Notes: a model not told the origin generated them from the letters alone. A DNA stretch of 64,000 bases from Solanum dulcamara (GCF_947179165.1 NC_077242.1:25994097-26058096); one strand, 5' to 3'. Positions 10,202-22,402 are shown, numbered from the stretch's first letter. A program made the numbers and translations.

Positions 10202-11994
10202 CTAGTTAAGTGGGTGAAACGTAATCTGAGCTCCATGTTGGGGTTGAAGAGTCATAACAGTATAAGGAGCATGAGCATAGGTTGGTGAGAGCTTGAAGGA
10301 GAACTGTTTTAGTATCATAGACAGTGCAACTTTTGCCTCTATCATGGAGAAATTTTGGCCAATACAAGTCCTTGGTCCCCATCCAAATGGCATGAACGCC
10401 ATCTGTGTTGGATCTTTGCAAGCATGTGAAATTCCTTCCGCGAACCTCTCTGGCTTAAATTCTTTTGCATCCTCACCCCATAGCTCAGCGTCTCGATTAA
10501 TTAGCATTATAGGTAGTGTCAGATCCACCCCTGCTGGAATAGAGAGATCTCCTATTATACATTCTTTGTAAGCGCGTTTGTACAGAGCAATCACCGGTGG
10601 ATATAGCCTGAGCACTTCATTAACAATCATAGTTACCTGCGAAAAGAAAAATTCTCACAAGTTCATGCATGTTAGACCTTGTTTCAAATATTAGTCGTTT
10701 TGAAAAACTAAATTTGTTTTGAAAGACACTCACAATTTTGAGGTGACTTATTCCTTCAGCCTCTGGATTCTTCTCCCTAACAACTTGTAGAACTTCTTGC
10801 CTTGCCTTTTCTTGCCAGTCCTGGTGAATAGCCAAAACAATCAATGTCCATGTCAACAAGCTTGATGTTGTTTCATGACCGGCAAGGTAAAACTGTTTGC
10901 ATTCTTCTATTATGTCCTCCTTTGTCATCTGATTATTATCTACTGAATTGTTCTGATTGTTAAATTGCAACAACAGGCCAAGTAAGTCATCTCCCCTGGT
11001 TTCCCCTGTTCTGATCATGTTCTCCTTTGTGTCCACAATTGTTTTAAGCATTGAAGTGATCCTTCTATCCAAGTCTTTTCTTCTTCGATTCCTTTTCGTT
11101 GGAACAAATCTGTGTATGATGATTTTTCAGAACACAAGAATTGGGAGTTTCGAAAGTAAATGCTCTAGATAGGAGAGAGTTACCTAAAACCAGGAATATA
11201 TAGCATTCCCATAGCCTCTATCACAAGTTGTTGTAGTTCTTTTTGAAGTTCTAGGATCTTTTGTCCATCTTTGAAGCAACTTCCAAATGCTGTTCTTGAA
11301 ATGATATCACCAGTAAGTTGTTGAAATTCAGGCCATATATCTATTTCTGAAGTCCCCTCAAGGCTAATTGTTTTCATCCACTTCTCTATCATAAACGCAC
11401 AACTTTCTGCAATTGTTGGGATCATGCCCTGTAAATGGATACCAACATGAGTAAGATATCCCTCTGATAAAAGATTACATCAATTCATTGTGTATGAATA
11501 ATGAAATTTTATTGATACAAAACCAATTTCAATAGACTATTGGAGGGTGACATCCTTCTCCCCAAGTTACTGGTCTATTTTTCCAAGTTCATTAGAGAGA
11601 GTCGTCAACCACCCCCCCCTCCCCACCCCATCTCGGTATTTCTCTAGCAAAAGGCTCATTGTACTTTTAAAATTATGAATTCAAAATTTACTTTATTGAA
11701 ATTGGGAAAAAGGATTAAAAATACCCCTTAACTTTCATTTATTAGTTAGACTTTTACTCTTACTATTAACGTGAAATTGTTCTTACTCTCTTCATATGCA
11801 AACTTGTCACTTGTATCCCTCTTTTAACGGAAAGCCCCAAATCAACAAAAATAACTCGATTTTATTTAAATTACCCAATTTTAACCCAATCCGACCCACC
11901 TAATCATATAACCCATTCCATTTACCTTGAATAACACCTAAGTCTATTTTTCACCCTTTTCCCTTGAAATTTTCTTACTATTTTTCACACAAAC

Positions 11995-12036
<42 letters not shown>

Positions 12037-12893
12037 ACGATGTGTGTTAAAAATATTGAGTTTTAGTTGAACACGTAACTCAAAAGCTACATCTGCCACT
12101 GACTATGTTGAGTGAGTTGAATGTTCCATTAAAAGCCACAAAAATGAGCATTGTTGTAGTTGAAAAAAGTAACCTTCAATTTCTCCAAGTGAAAAGCAGG
12201 ATTGATTATCTTTCTGTGCATAGCCCATTTTTCACCTTGTAGAGTTGTCAATCCTTTAGTTAGAATCAACACAAGAGGGTTCAATGGTGGCAAATGGAAG
12301 TGGCCTTGCTTGTTTAAGAGCACTTCTTTTATCAATGTTGGATCCATGACGATCAATCTTGGTGACGTCCCAAGCCAACTCAGAGATATCTTCCCTGCAA
12401 CCAAATTCATTTTAGCTCATACTTGGTAGATAAAAAGAATTATTCAAGCAAATTATCATTGAATTTCAAATTACAGTACTAGTGGAGTTTCACCGGTAAA
12501 ATTTGAAACTCTATAAATTTCTCTATTTTTTAAAGATAGGGCGGAAAAGTTCATCTTTAGTAATAATTGAGCTCGTTATCCTGGAATATTCATAAACTAT
12601 ATCAACTTACCATATTTTTGTACCATATAGTGAGTGAAGGGATCAACACGTGAGACAATATCGTGAGTTAAGCTAATTGGCTTGGACCATGCCTCATCCA
12701 TTTGACTGCCAACATCTTTGAGGTCTCCAAGCAACAATTTGTAATGAGTGCCTTTGAATCCTTACTGCTTCAAACGCTTTTCCAGAAATTTTGGTTTTAT
12801 GAAGATGGAGTAGGAAATTTTCAGAAGAAAATAGCTTAATATAAGCAAGGGAAACAGTAGTAATAAAGAAAGCAATACTACTAGATTTGCCAT
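10202..12893 (-). pseudogene. CYP72-clan cytochrome P450, five exons, premature stop in exon 1
   Basis: Five minus-strand exons can be joined at GT/AG sites: 12893-12611, 12394-12174, 11428-11184, 11109-10734 and 10636-10202. They total 1,560 nt (519 residues plus stop), normal for a microsomal P450. An N-terminal anchor (LLSLLLLFPLLILSYFLL, about residues 7-24) is followed by the I-helix AGHETT (326-331), ExxR as EVLR (382-385), PERF (437-440) and heme loop [10 protein letters not shown] (459-468, Cys466). These and the [16 protein letters not shown] end place it in the CYP72 clan, nearest CYP72A, CYP721 or CYP749 by eye; the substrate is unknown. TAA at 12764-12762 is codon 44, where relatives usually have Gln (KRLKQ-stop-GFKGTHY). 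Everything downstream is open and correctly spliced, so inactivation is very recent, allelic or a sequencing error. A TATA-like run lies about 70 bases upstream of the ATG. Confidence 0.85.
11995..12034. repeat. (TA)n microsatellite in P450 intron 2
   Basis: An uninterrupted run of about 20 TA units inside the 745-bp intron between exons 2 and 3 of the P450. Confidence 0.95.
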
Positions 12894-12962
12894 CAGTAAT
12901 GAGAAAGTGGAGTACTTTCTTTGAGTTTGAATTCTGAGATAACTACCATAGGAAGTTGGTCA

Positions 12963-12972
12963 CTATATATAT
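12963..12972 (-). promoter_or_regulatory. candidate TATA box of the P450 gene
   Basis: The minus strand reads ATATATATAG about 70-80 bases upstream of the P450 start codon at 12893, a usual plant distance. It is the only strong TATA-like run close to the start. Confidence 0.5.
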
Positions 12973-12974
12973 CC

Positions 12975-13679
12975 ATTTCCAAGATTTGGCTTTTCAAATT
13001 TAGTCAAACCTACTTGTTGGCAAAGATAAAATGTTGACTAAGGACAAACTAATCTTGGAGAATAAGGCAACAGTTAATTGTATATGTTCCTTGTCTGGAC
13101 AAATTAAGAGCTAATTAATATATAATATGCTTAATTAAAGACTAGGACCAAACAAGTTTCTACAAAGGTGCAATAAAATAAAACAAAAATCATGGATAGG
13201 CGATTTGAAACCAATATGATAATTGAGAGCTTTGATATATCAGATGTTCGTCAGATTTACCTTTGACTTAGCAAATATCAGATTAGTATTAAAATGTAAT
13301 TGTTGGTGCAGATTAATTAGTATACAAATTCAAACTCCCAGTCTCAAGATAACTCACTACAAAGCTTGATATATTTATTTTTTTGGATAATTAATGGTGA
13401 ATATATAGTTGCTTTCGTGGAGCGCAAGATAGATTGATTCCGTCTTGCCTTCTTGAATATGTTCTTTTCCAACTATGTTAATTCAAAAAAAAAAGAATTG
13501 AAATAAATTTTCTTTTTTGATTGATGCGGTAAAGAACAGTGTACCTATATTTATACAAGTTTGATATTGGAATTCTATAACTGACTACTCAACTGTCCTA
13601 TCATTATTGGCCTATTTATAACAAACTTTGTAAAAAAAATATTCTATCCTAGTATGTTGTTTATCGTGTTTCGACTATC
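12975..13679. other. intergenic, no gene seen
   Basis: AT-rich sequence upstream of the P450, presumably including its promoter. I see no coding region, repeat or transposon boundary I can support. Confidence 0.5.
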
Positions 13680-13912
13680 ACATGATTTTATTGTTGATTT
13701 GGCTCTTCTCTGATAGAATTTTGCACTGCTTCCTTATCTTATTTTGCTATATTCTCTTCATTGGCTCCTTCATCTTTATAGTGAGATTTGTTGCACTTGA
13801 GCCAAGGGTCTTTCGGAAAGAGCTTCTCCATTTCCACAAGATAGTGATAAGGTCTGCGTGCATTCTACCCTCCTCAGACCTCATTTGTGGAATTTCACTA
13901 GGTATGTTGTTG
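13680..13912 (+). mobile_element. RTE-type LINE (or LINE-tailed SINE) 3' fragment
   Basis: On the plus strand this carries the familiar Solanaceae LINE tail: TTGAGCCAAGGGTCTTTCGG from 13797, AAGGTCTGCGTGCATTCTACCC, TGGAATTTCACTAGG, and a terminal TGTTGTTGT. The same tail, in the opposite orientation and closer to consensus, ends the LINE at 13928-16209. The 5' limit near 13680 is approximate. It could be a SINE that shares the LINE tail, because no reverse transcriptase sequence precedes it. Confidence 0.65.
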
Positions 13913-13927
13913 TGACAGATGAAACAA
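13912..13927. repeat. 16-bp target site duplication, left (LINE)
   Basis: GTGACAGATGAAACAA, identical to 16210-16225. Confidence 0.9.
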
Positions 13928-16209
13928 CAACAACAACCCAGTGAAATCCCACAACGTGGGGTCTGGGGAGGATAAAGTGTAGCAGACCTTACTCCTACCA
14001 AGGTAGGACGACTGTTTCCGAAAGACCCTTGGCTCAATAAAAACATAACAAGCGGTCAGATAAGGTTAAGAAATTCAAAGCGCTACGGGGTAACAAATAA
14101 CGCAAGTGTCACAAATACAATAGGGTAATTAAAGTATAGAAAGTAATATATAATAAGAGAAATAACAGAAATCAGAGCACAAGAAATCGTAATGCACTAT
14201 TGCGGCTACGAATAGGGAAGGATAACGAGACTATGTACTAGCCTTCTACCCGAATGTGGGTCCTCCATACCCTCCTATCTAAGTTCATGTCCTCCGTAAG
14301 CTATAACTGCGTCATGTCCTGTCTAATCACCTCTCCCCAATACTTTTTCGGCTTACCCCTACTTCTTTTGTACCCATCCATGGCCAACTTCTCACACCTC
14401 CGCACCAGGGCACCTGTGTCTCTCCTCTTCACATGTCCAACCCATCTCAGTCGCTTTTTCCGCATCTTGTCTTCCATCAAGGCCACTCCCACCTTGTCCC
14501 GGAAAGCCTCATTTCTAATTCTGTCTCTCCTGGTGTGCCCACACATCCATCTCAACATTCTCATCTCAGCAACTTTCATCTTTTGAACGTGAGAGGTCTT
14601 TAACTGGCCAGCACTCTGCCCCGTACAACATAACCGGTCTAACACCACTTTGTAGAACTTTTTCTTAAGTTGTGGTGGCACCTTCTTGTCACATAGCACT
14701 CCGGAAGCGAGCCTCCATTTCATCCACCCTGCCCTAATACGATGTGTGACATCATCATCAATCTCCCCGCTGCCTTGCATGATAGATACTTGAAACTACT
14801 TCTCTTTTGGATGACCTGGGCACCAAGCCTAACTTCCACGCCAACCTCCTGAAGTGTCTCACTGAACTTGCACTCTAAGTACTCTATCTTGGTCCTACTC
14901 AGCTTAAACCCTCTAAACTCCAAGGTATGTCTCCAATCCTCCAGCTTAGCATTAACACCTCTACGAGTTTCATTGATCAGGACTATGTCATCCGCGGAAA
15001 GCATACACCATGGCACCTCACCTTGAATTTATCGCATCAATCCATCCATCGCCAAGGCAAATTAAAATGGACTAAGAGTTGATCCTTGATGCAATTCCAT
15101 CACAACTGAAAAGTGCTCTGAGTCCCCTCCTACTGTCCTTACCCTAGTTTTGGCACTCTTATACATGTCCTTGATCAACCTAATGTACGACACAGGTACA
15201 CCTTTAGCCTCCAAACATCTCCATAGTATCTCTCATTGAACTTTATCGTAAGCCTTTTCTAGGTCGATGAATACCATATGCAAGTCCCTCTTCCTTTCCC
15301 TATACTGCTCCACCAATCTCCTCATAAGATGGATGGCTTCTGTAGTTGAGCGTCCTGGTATAAATTTGAACTGGTTCTCTGAAATAGACACGCCTCTCCT
15401 CACCCTCATCTCCACCACTCTTTCCCACACTTTCATAGTATGGCTTAGAAGCTTGATAGCAGATCTGGAGATCCCCCTTGTTTTTGTAAGAGGGATCATT
15501 ACGCTCGACCTCCATTCTTGGGCATCATTGCCATCTCAAAGATGACATTAAATAACCTAGTCAGTCACTCCAAACCTACCGAGCTCGCACTCTTCCAAAA
15601 TTTCCCAGGGATCTCATCGGGTCCGGTCGCTCTTCCGCAGCGCATCCTACGCACAGCACCCTTAACCTCTTCGACAGTAATACTTCTGCAACACTCAAAA
15701 TCGTGACGCGTCGCTGTATGTTTCAAATCTCCCAACACAATCTCTCTGTCCCCCTCTTTATTCAAGAATTTATGAAAGTATGATTGTCATCTCTGTTTAA
15801 TGAGAGTCTCATCTACCAGTACTTTTCCATGCTCGTCCTTAATGCACTTCACTTGATCCACATCGCGTGCCCTCCTCTCCCGCGCCCTGGCTAGCTTGAA
15901 CAATTTTCTATCCCCACATTTCTCTTCTAGTTCAGCGTAAAGGCGTTCAAAAGCTGCCGTTTTGCCGTTGAAACCGCCGACTTTGCCTCCTTCTTCGCTA
16001 TCTTATAAAGTTCTTTATTCGTCTACTTCTCCACCTCCTCTGTGATTTCTATCAACTCTGCGTACGCCATTTTCTTTGCTTCCACCTTCCCTTGCACTTC
16101 TCTATTCCACCACCAGTCCCCTCGGTGCCGACTACGACTACCTGTCGAGACTCCCAAGACTTTCCTTGCTACAATCCTAATACAACTAGCCGTCCTATCC
16201 CACATACTG
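13928..16209 (-). mobile_element. 5'-truncated RTE-type LINE retrotransposon
   Basis: A 2.28-kb minus-strand LINE bounded by an exact 16-bp target duplication. Reading from 16209 leftward: the endonuclease C-terminal region (16205-16023), reverse transcriptase fingers and palm (RCGRATGPDEIPGKFWK near 15640; [20 protein letters not shown] and DLEKAYDKV near 15240-15380), the polymerase site as SADDIVLI where FADD or YADD is usual (near 14990), and a C-terminal domain with [17 protein letters not shown] and [12 protein letters not shown] (14780-14301). The non-coding 3' end has the AGACCCCACGTTGTGGGA segment and a GTTGTT tail. Frameshifts and stops break it into several frames, so it is dead. 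Most of the endonuclease is missing because of 5' truncation, the usual outcome of target-primed reverse transcription. Confidence 0.95.
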
Positions 16210-16225
16210 GTGACAGATGAAACAA
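16210..16225. repeat. 16-bp target site duplication, right (LINE)
   Basis: GTGACAGATGAAACAA, identical to 13912-13927. Confidence 0.9.
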
Positions 16226-16722
16226 AATGGAAAATAATTTGTGTACTTCTAGAAGAAAAACAATAGCTAGCAGATCAATGTACTTGGACTATTTGATCTT
16301 GGGCTGATGGCAAAAATGAAAGTGACCCAGATGGCCCAATATCAGAGAAGCCCATCTGCTTCTTTGTTTGTGTTGAACCAAGACCCTTTTGCTTCCTCAT
16401 TTGTATCGAACATGTGTCCATTTTTCACTTCTGTTTTCTTCCGTGAACTGAGAACATCGTGTATGAAAATCACCATTGTCAACAAACTATTAGTAACATT
16501 TGGTGCTGGTGCCAATTATGGCCCTAATAATCTAATTACATCCATACATAACATTAAACAACGAACAATATTAGTATACGGCTATACGCACAATACACTG
16601 GTTTCATAGGCATAATCCTTTAAGGTTGATGGTACTGGCTAAAATAGTATAACTGTACTGTACTGTACATTGCTACAATTTTCAGCCATGGGACTTTGAA
16701 GTCATTTTCAAGTGCCATTTTG

Positions 16723-16860
16723 TCATTTCTCTATCTCCTCCTGAATTTGACCATCAGCAAGTTCTACAGGCAAGTCCGCTTGAGAATCTCCATCGGAGTT
16801 TGCCTTCTTCAATATTGGACTCGTATGAGAGGAAACAAATGTGAATTCTAAGCTCAATTA
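16723..16860 (-). CDS. possible terminal exon or gene remnant, unrecognised
   Basis: The minus strand is open from a stop near 16858 down to TGA at 16723. It reads a hydrophilic, acidic peptide beginning LSLEFTFVSSHTSPILKKAN and ending ELADGQIQEEIEK. The composition looks like a protein C-terminus and not like random AT-rich translation. There is no start codon, and the possible acceptor AG near 16845 lacks a strong pyrimidine tract. No upstream exon could be connected through 16860-17630. I do not recognise a family. It may be the last exon of a lost gene or a chance reading frame. Confidence 0.2.
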
Positions 16861-17092
16861 TTTGTCATTTGATGTTTTGGATACTATCTATATTCTATAG
16901 CGTACCCTGCTATAAGATCGTCCGCTACTGCATAATGGAGAAAGTCATTTTCTTTTAAACTTTGATGTTTCAATGAATGGTTTAACGCCTAGTTAAATGA
17001 TTTTAATTAAAATAAGAAAATAACTGTCTAACTTTATTAATACAATGTGTAAAGTTCAATGGCCATATGAGAATTATACATGCCTATGCTAC

Positions 17093-17178
17093 GAAGAAAT
17101 GTTTTCCTCATTTTGACAAGGGAAATTTCATTACTGAAGAAATGTTTTCCTCATTTTGACAAGGGAAATTTCATTACT
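17093..17178. repeat. 43-bp tandem duplication
   Basis: Two adjacent copies beginning GAAGAAATGTTTTCCTCATT (17093-17135 and 17136-17178) appear identical. Confidence 0.9.
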
Positions 17179-17628
17179 GAAGCAGGTGAAAATTAACAGA
17201 AATAACAGCTGTCTTGTGGAGTACTTTCCGTTAGAAAAGTGGTTTTACTATTAATACTTAGCAGTACAGGCAATTAGAACGGGGAATATCACAATTCTTA
17301 TTAAGCCTCCATATTGCAAAAGATGAGTAAACGAATTATATCATGCGTGATGCATATCCATTTCTTCAATAATTCAATTCATTTCAAATTAGTTGAACAT
17401 TACTATCAACAATCCTTCTCTACTCCTGATTACCGTACCGGGTTCGGTTTTCGGATCAATCAAGCAGAGTTCCTACACGCAATTGGTTGTTATAGAAGCA
17501 GTTGAGCATCCATCAACGTCAGCTAAACCCCTTCAATTGGAAACAATACCCTTCTTCCCACTTGAAAGTTGCTGTACTTCAATTATATATCCCAATCAAA
17601 AGAGGGTACGTGGAAAAACATTAGATCA

Positions 17629-17841
17629 GCTAGCATGAAGTGTAGAGGGTGGGAGAAGGGAGGGGGGGTGAATAAGTGGGGTAAACCGAAAGGAACAGCA
17701 AGAGAGATGCCAATTAGTCTGAGGTGCCTAAGTTAAATTAAAACTAGAAAGATCGAAGTAAAATGGTCCTGGTCCCCCTCACTTGTGATAAGCTAGCACG
17801 AAGTGTAGAGGGTGGGAGAAAGGGGGGAGGGGGTTGTGAAT
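17629..17841. repeat. 163-bp tandem duplication (copy 1 and the left part of copy 2)
   Basis: Copy 1 (17629-17791) starts GCTAGCATGAAGTGTAGAGG. Copy 2 starts at 17792 with GCTAGCACGAAGTGTAGAGG and is interrupted after 50 bases by the copia element, resuming at 22874 with AAGTGAGGTAAACTGAAAGG. The copies differ at only a few sites. The duplication therefore preceded the copia insertion. Confidence 0.85.
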
Positions 17842-18270
17842 TGTTTGGGGAGGAAGCACTACAACTAAAGTTTGATATGATAATAAATAATGAAAATAAA
17901 TTCGACACAAAAATTTTACGTGGAAACCCCTCAAACAGATAGAGGAAAAAAAAACCACAGGGTAGAAAGATCTTACTATGATAATATGGGAGTACACTAA
18001 TTTCAAATACAAGGAGAAAATAATAATTAACACTTCTCTATTGTAAAAGGAACAACTCACTAAAGAGGACACTCAAGACTATAATATTTATCTTAGTGTA
18101 TAACTCTCTTTGTGTTCTTACTCTTTTGGATTGTATTTTGTGAGATGATCTAAATGAGGGCAAGAGGCCTTCTATTTATAGAAAACTAGAAAAGTGTAAA
18201 ATCCGCGTATTGCACCTCCCCTTTTGACTACGCGTTCAAAATGCGTTTTGCAGTATTTGGCTATCTTGCA
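17842..18270 (-). repeat. copia 3' LTR
   Basis: 429 bases, TGTTTGGGGAGGAAG to CTATCTTGCA on the plus strand. It is homologous along its length to 22417-22868, with scattered substitutions and small deletions. Confidence 0.9.
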
Positions 18271-18339
18271 TCCTCCCACTTGAAAATTTAATTGAGAATC
18301 AATTAAGTCTTCACACCATCATTTCTACCAGATTACTGC

Positions 18340-21300
18340 AATGTTACGTTTGTGCTAGACCAACAGAAGATCGACACCATATAAACTTGTTACTGTTGAT
18401 CGGTTTCGTAAACATATCTGCTAGGTTGTCATTAGTGTGAATTTTTCGAATATCCACACTGCCTTCTGCCACCTTCTCACGAACGAAGTGATACTGAACT
18501 CATATGTGCTTTGTCCTTAAATGAAATGCCGGATTCTTTGCAAGATGCAAAGCGCTCTGACTATGACAAAACAGAGCAACATTCTCTTATTTGTGCCCGA
18601 GCTCCTCCAGTAACATCTGCATCCATATTGCCTCTTTGCTAGCTTGTGTAGCTACTACATATTCTGCTTTCGTCGTAGATGTAGCCACGATAGATAGCAG
18701 TTTTGAAACCCAGCTTACAGCTCCTCCAGCAAGAGTAAACACATAACCTGTGGTGGACTTGCTTTTATCAAAATCACCTGTATAATCTAGATCAACATAA
18801 CCTTTAATAGTAAACTCTGATCCTCCATAACAATTGCAACATCTGATGTACCCTTGACATATCTCAGGATCCTCTTAACAGTATTCCAATGCTCTCTACC
18901 AGGATTATCCATGTATCAACTAACTACTCTCACTGGTTGTGCAATGTCAGATCTTGTATATACCATGGCAAACATTAAACTTTCTACTGCTGCTGATGCA
19001 TACGGTACTTGAGACATCTCCATCCTCTCTGCTTCATTTCTAGGACTCATTCTTAAGGATGATAACTTGAAATTAATAGGAAGTGGTGCAGAAATTGACT
19101 TACAGTCTTGCATCTTAAAGTGTCGCAAGATTTTCTTTAAGTAGTTCTTTTGAGAAAGCCAAATGTTCCTATTATTTCTATCGGTGGATTTGCATTCCTA
19201 GAATCTTGTTTGCTGGTCCCAAGTCCTTTATTTCAAACTCCCTACCCAACTGTGCCTTTAAATTTGTGAGACGATCTTTGTTAGGGCCTGCTACCAATAT
19301 GTCATCAACATACAACAGCAAAATAACAAAATCGTCATCACCAAATCTCTTGTAATAAATACAAGGATCTGAACTATGTTTGTTGTATCCAAGGCTTATA
19401 ATGAAGGAATCAAATATCTTATACCAACATCTTAGAGCCTGTTTGAGATCGTATAGAGCTTTGTTCAACCTGCAAACCAAGTTCTCTTTTCCCTGTTCTT
19501 CAAAACCTTCTGGTTGGAGCATGTAAATTTTTCTTCAAGCTCTCCATGAAGAAATGCAGTTTTGACATCTAATTGCTCCAAGTACAAGTCAAATGTAGCA
19601 CACATCGCCAAGACCACTCGAATTGTTGTGAGTCGAACCACCGAAGAAAATATCTCATTGAAGTCTATACCTTCTTTCTGAGCGAATCCTTTCACCACTA
19701 ATCTTACATGATACTTGTCCACTTGATCATTACCATTGCGTTTGATCTTGTAGACCCATTTGTTTCCAATGGTCTTCTTTCCTTGTGAAAATTGAACAAG
19801 ATCTCATGTTTTATTTTTATGAAGAGCTTCAATTTTTTCTTGCATTGTTGTCATCCACAGAAATGATTCTTGGCCTTTCAAAGCCTCATGAAAAGTTGAA
19901 GGCTCTCCATCCTCTATTAATAGATAGTATGCAACATTGCCCTCCATAAAATAATTTGAGTGCCAAGCTGGTTCTCTTCTCTCCCTAGTTGACCGTCGAG
20001 CTTGTGGAGTTTTGATCTCAGCTTGCTCTTGTTCTTCGTGCTCTGGTGCTATCTCAGAAGAAACTAGAGCTTCTTCTATTTTTTCAACTTCAACTGTAGT
20101 AGTCTCTGATTTTTCTTTCGAAGTACAACCTTTTTTTGCTTGTATCTTTTTTTCAACAAACAGAACATCCCTACTGATTACCACCTTGCGGGCAGTGGAA
20201 TTCCACAAGCGATACCCCTTGACTCCATTAGCATATCCTAAGAAAATGCATTTCCTGGATTTCGGATCTAACTTTGATTTTTCTTGGGTGTTGTACATAA
20301 CATAAGTAGGACTTCCAAATATATGTAAGCGAGAATAATCGACTGATTTTTCTGTCCACATCTCATTGGCATTTTCAGATCAATTGCGGTTAATGGTGAC
20401 CGATTGATCACATAACAGGCGGATTTGACTGCTTCTTCTAAGAATTGTTTTTCCAACCCTGCAGTTGCCAACATAGCTCTTGTCCGTTCCAACAAGGTTC
20501 TGTTCATCCGCTCTACTACTCCATTTTGTTATGGAGTATATGCCACCGTGAACTGCCTTTTAATACATTCTTGTTTACCGAAGTTATCAAATTCATCACC
20601 AGTGTATTCTTCTCCATTATTTGTCCTCAAACACTAGATCTTTTTCTCAGATTCAAGTTTCACCCGTGTTTTGAACTCTTTGAAAATTGAAAAAACATCT
20701 GCCTTTATTTTGATTGGATACACTCAACTTCTCCTGGAGTAATTGTCGATAAATGACACAAAATATTTCGCTCTTCCTAGGGACTCCACCGGTGCTTTTT
20801 AGACATCAGAGTGGACCAGATCTAATATTTCTTTTCTTTTAACGGAGGAACTGCTAAACTTCAATCTATGTTGCTTACTGGTAACACAATGCTCACAAAA
20901 GGGTAGTGAAACCTTTTTGAGCCCTTGAAGAAGCTTTTGCTCAGTAAGAATCTTCAAACCTCGTTTCGACATATGGTCAAGTTTACGATACCGCATCATC
21001 GTTGATTCTTCAAATGAACTTGTTGACGCGGTTGATGCTTCTCATTCTTGGTGTGTTTCACCCTTAAGCACATATAGATTTGCAGCAAGTTTTTCTTTTT
21101 TCATCTCTACAAACGCTACTTTCGATATTTTCGTGACTCCACTATGAGCCTTATATGAACATCCATTATCATTTAATTGTCTCAAAGATAATAGATTCTT
21201 CCTCAAGTCTTTTATATGTCGTACCTTCTGGATGGTGCGTACTGTGCCATCATACATCTTTATTTTGATGGACCCAATACCAATAATATCCAAAGCATGA

Positions 21301-22221
21301 TCGTCTCTCATAAACACAGACCCTTTTGAGATAGAATTATATTGATGGAACCATTCTCTCTGAGAAGACATGTAGCATGTTGCTCTTATGTCCATGATCC
21401 AGACATCAGTAAAACGTTTTCTGCCTTCATTATTTGATATTGCTTCACTACATAAAATATCTCCATCATCCGAGGTACTTGCAATATTCCCTTGAGCATT
21501 TGATGACTCAGGGTGTTCACTCTTTTTCTTGAACCGACAATCTTTCTTGAAGTGCCCTTTCTTGCCACAGTTGTAACACTTGATATTCTTCTTACTTCTT
21601 GATTGAGATCTACCATGATTGTGACTCCCACTGGGGCCACATTCCGTTGGTCTTCCTCTCACCATCATAAAAGCTTTAGCTTCCTGCAAACTTGCTTGTC
21701 TGTCTTCCTTATTTTTGCGCCGATTTTCTTCTTCTAAGACAGCGGCTGCAATTTCATCGAAAACTAGACTATCCATATTGTTTGTCAGGTTGATGATGAG
21801 TTGATCATACAAATCATGCAGACTTTGAAGTAGAAGTTCTGCACGTTCAGTACCCTCTATTTTGCAACCCATTGTTGTAAGTTGCGAAAACAGAGTATTC
21901 AAAGTATTGATGTGTTTAGTAACCGACATGGACTCTGCCATTCGAAGAGTATACAATCTTCTTTTTAAGAAGATTTTATTATGCAAAGACTTGGCCTCAT
22001 ACAATTCCGTAAGAGTATCTCATATTTCATTCGTTGTCCGTTTTTCAGTCATACTAGAAAACACTTGATCAGCTAGTACCAAGTGTAGATCAGCAACTGC
22101 GTTGCTGTCTATGTCATTCCACTTACTGTCATCAGTAAAGTTTGTAGGTCTGCCTTCAATTGCAGCTAAGCAATTGTATTTTCTCAATTGTCTTATTTTC
22201 AAACTTTATTGTACTCGACAT
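18340..22221 (-). pseudogene. copia gag-pol polyprotein, disrupted
   Basis: The likely start ATG is at 22221, followed by the gag N-terminus (22202-22020) and then a long open stretch at 22004-21042. That stretch carries gag, the zinc knuckle CYNCGKKGHFKKDC and the protease site, which reads DIRATCYMS where D-S/T-G-A-T/S is needed, so protease is dead. Gag-pre-integrase and the integrase zinc site follow (LPFCEHCVTSKQ, 20999-20799). The integrase C-terminus is at 20507-19804, reverse transcriptase at 19722-19178 with the intact LLLYVDDILVAG site, and RNase H at about 19128-18340. Each block lies in its own frame, separated by stops or frameshifts. Motifs and order are those of the Tork/Tnt1-like part of Ty1/copia; lineage is judged by eye only. 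Confidence 0.88.
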
Positions 22222-22402
22222 TGTTATTTGCTTCACACCCTTCTAGATTACTTCTGAATATTTTTGCGAAAAATCATGATAAACTGTACAGTCACTGAAA
22301 TTTACTATTCACGCAAATAGTACTTTTCACCAAATTTTACTATTCATGAAAAATTACTATTCACAGATAGTACTTTCGCATAAAATAGATAGAATAATCG
22401 TG

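Larger units (their letters stand above)
16226..17628. other. intergenic, mostly unassigned
   Basis: No complete gene is seen. The stretch contains a possible terminal exon on the minus strand (16723-16860) and a 43-bp tandem duplication (17093-17178). The remainder shows neither transposon boundaries nor recognisable protein similarity by eye. Confidence 0.4.

Noticed and set aside
13682..13915. 77-codon hydrophobic frame on the plus strand, resembling a membrane protein
   Set aside because: It translates the non-coding LINE/SINE 3' tail; hydrophobicity comes from T-rich sequence.
14254..14586. 110-codon plus-strand frame
   Set aside because: Antisense shadow of the LINE reverse transcriptase C-terminal domain.
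17314..17638. Overlapping plus-strand frames of 63 and 81 codons
   Set aside because: No motif, no splice structure and no codon pattern; probably chance.
17779..18072. 97-codon minus-strand frame, and its twin at 22344-22646
   Set aside because: Both are translations of the copia LTRs, not proteins.
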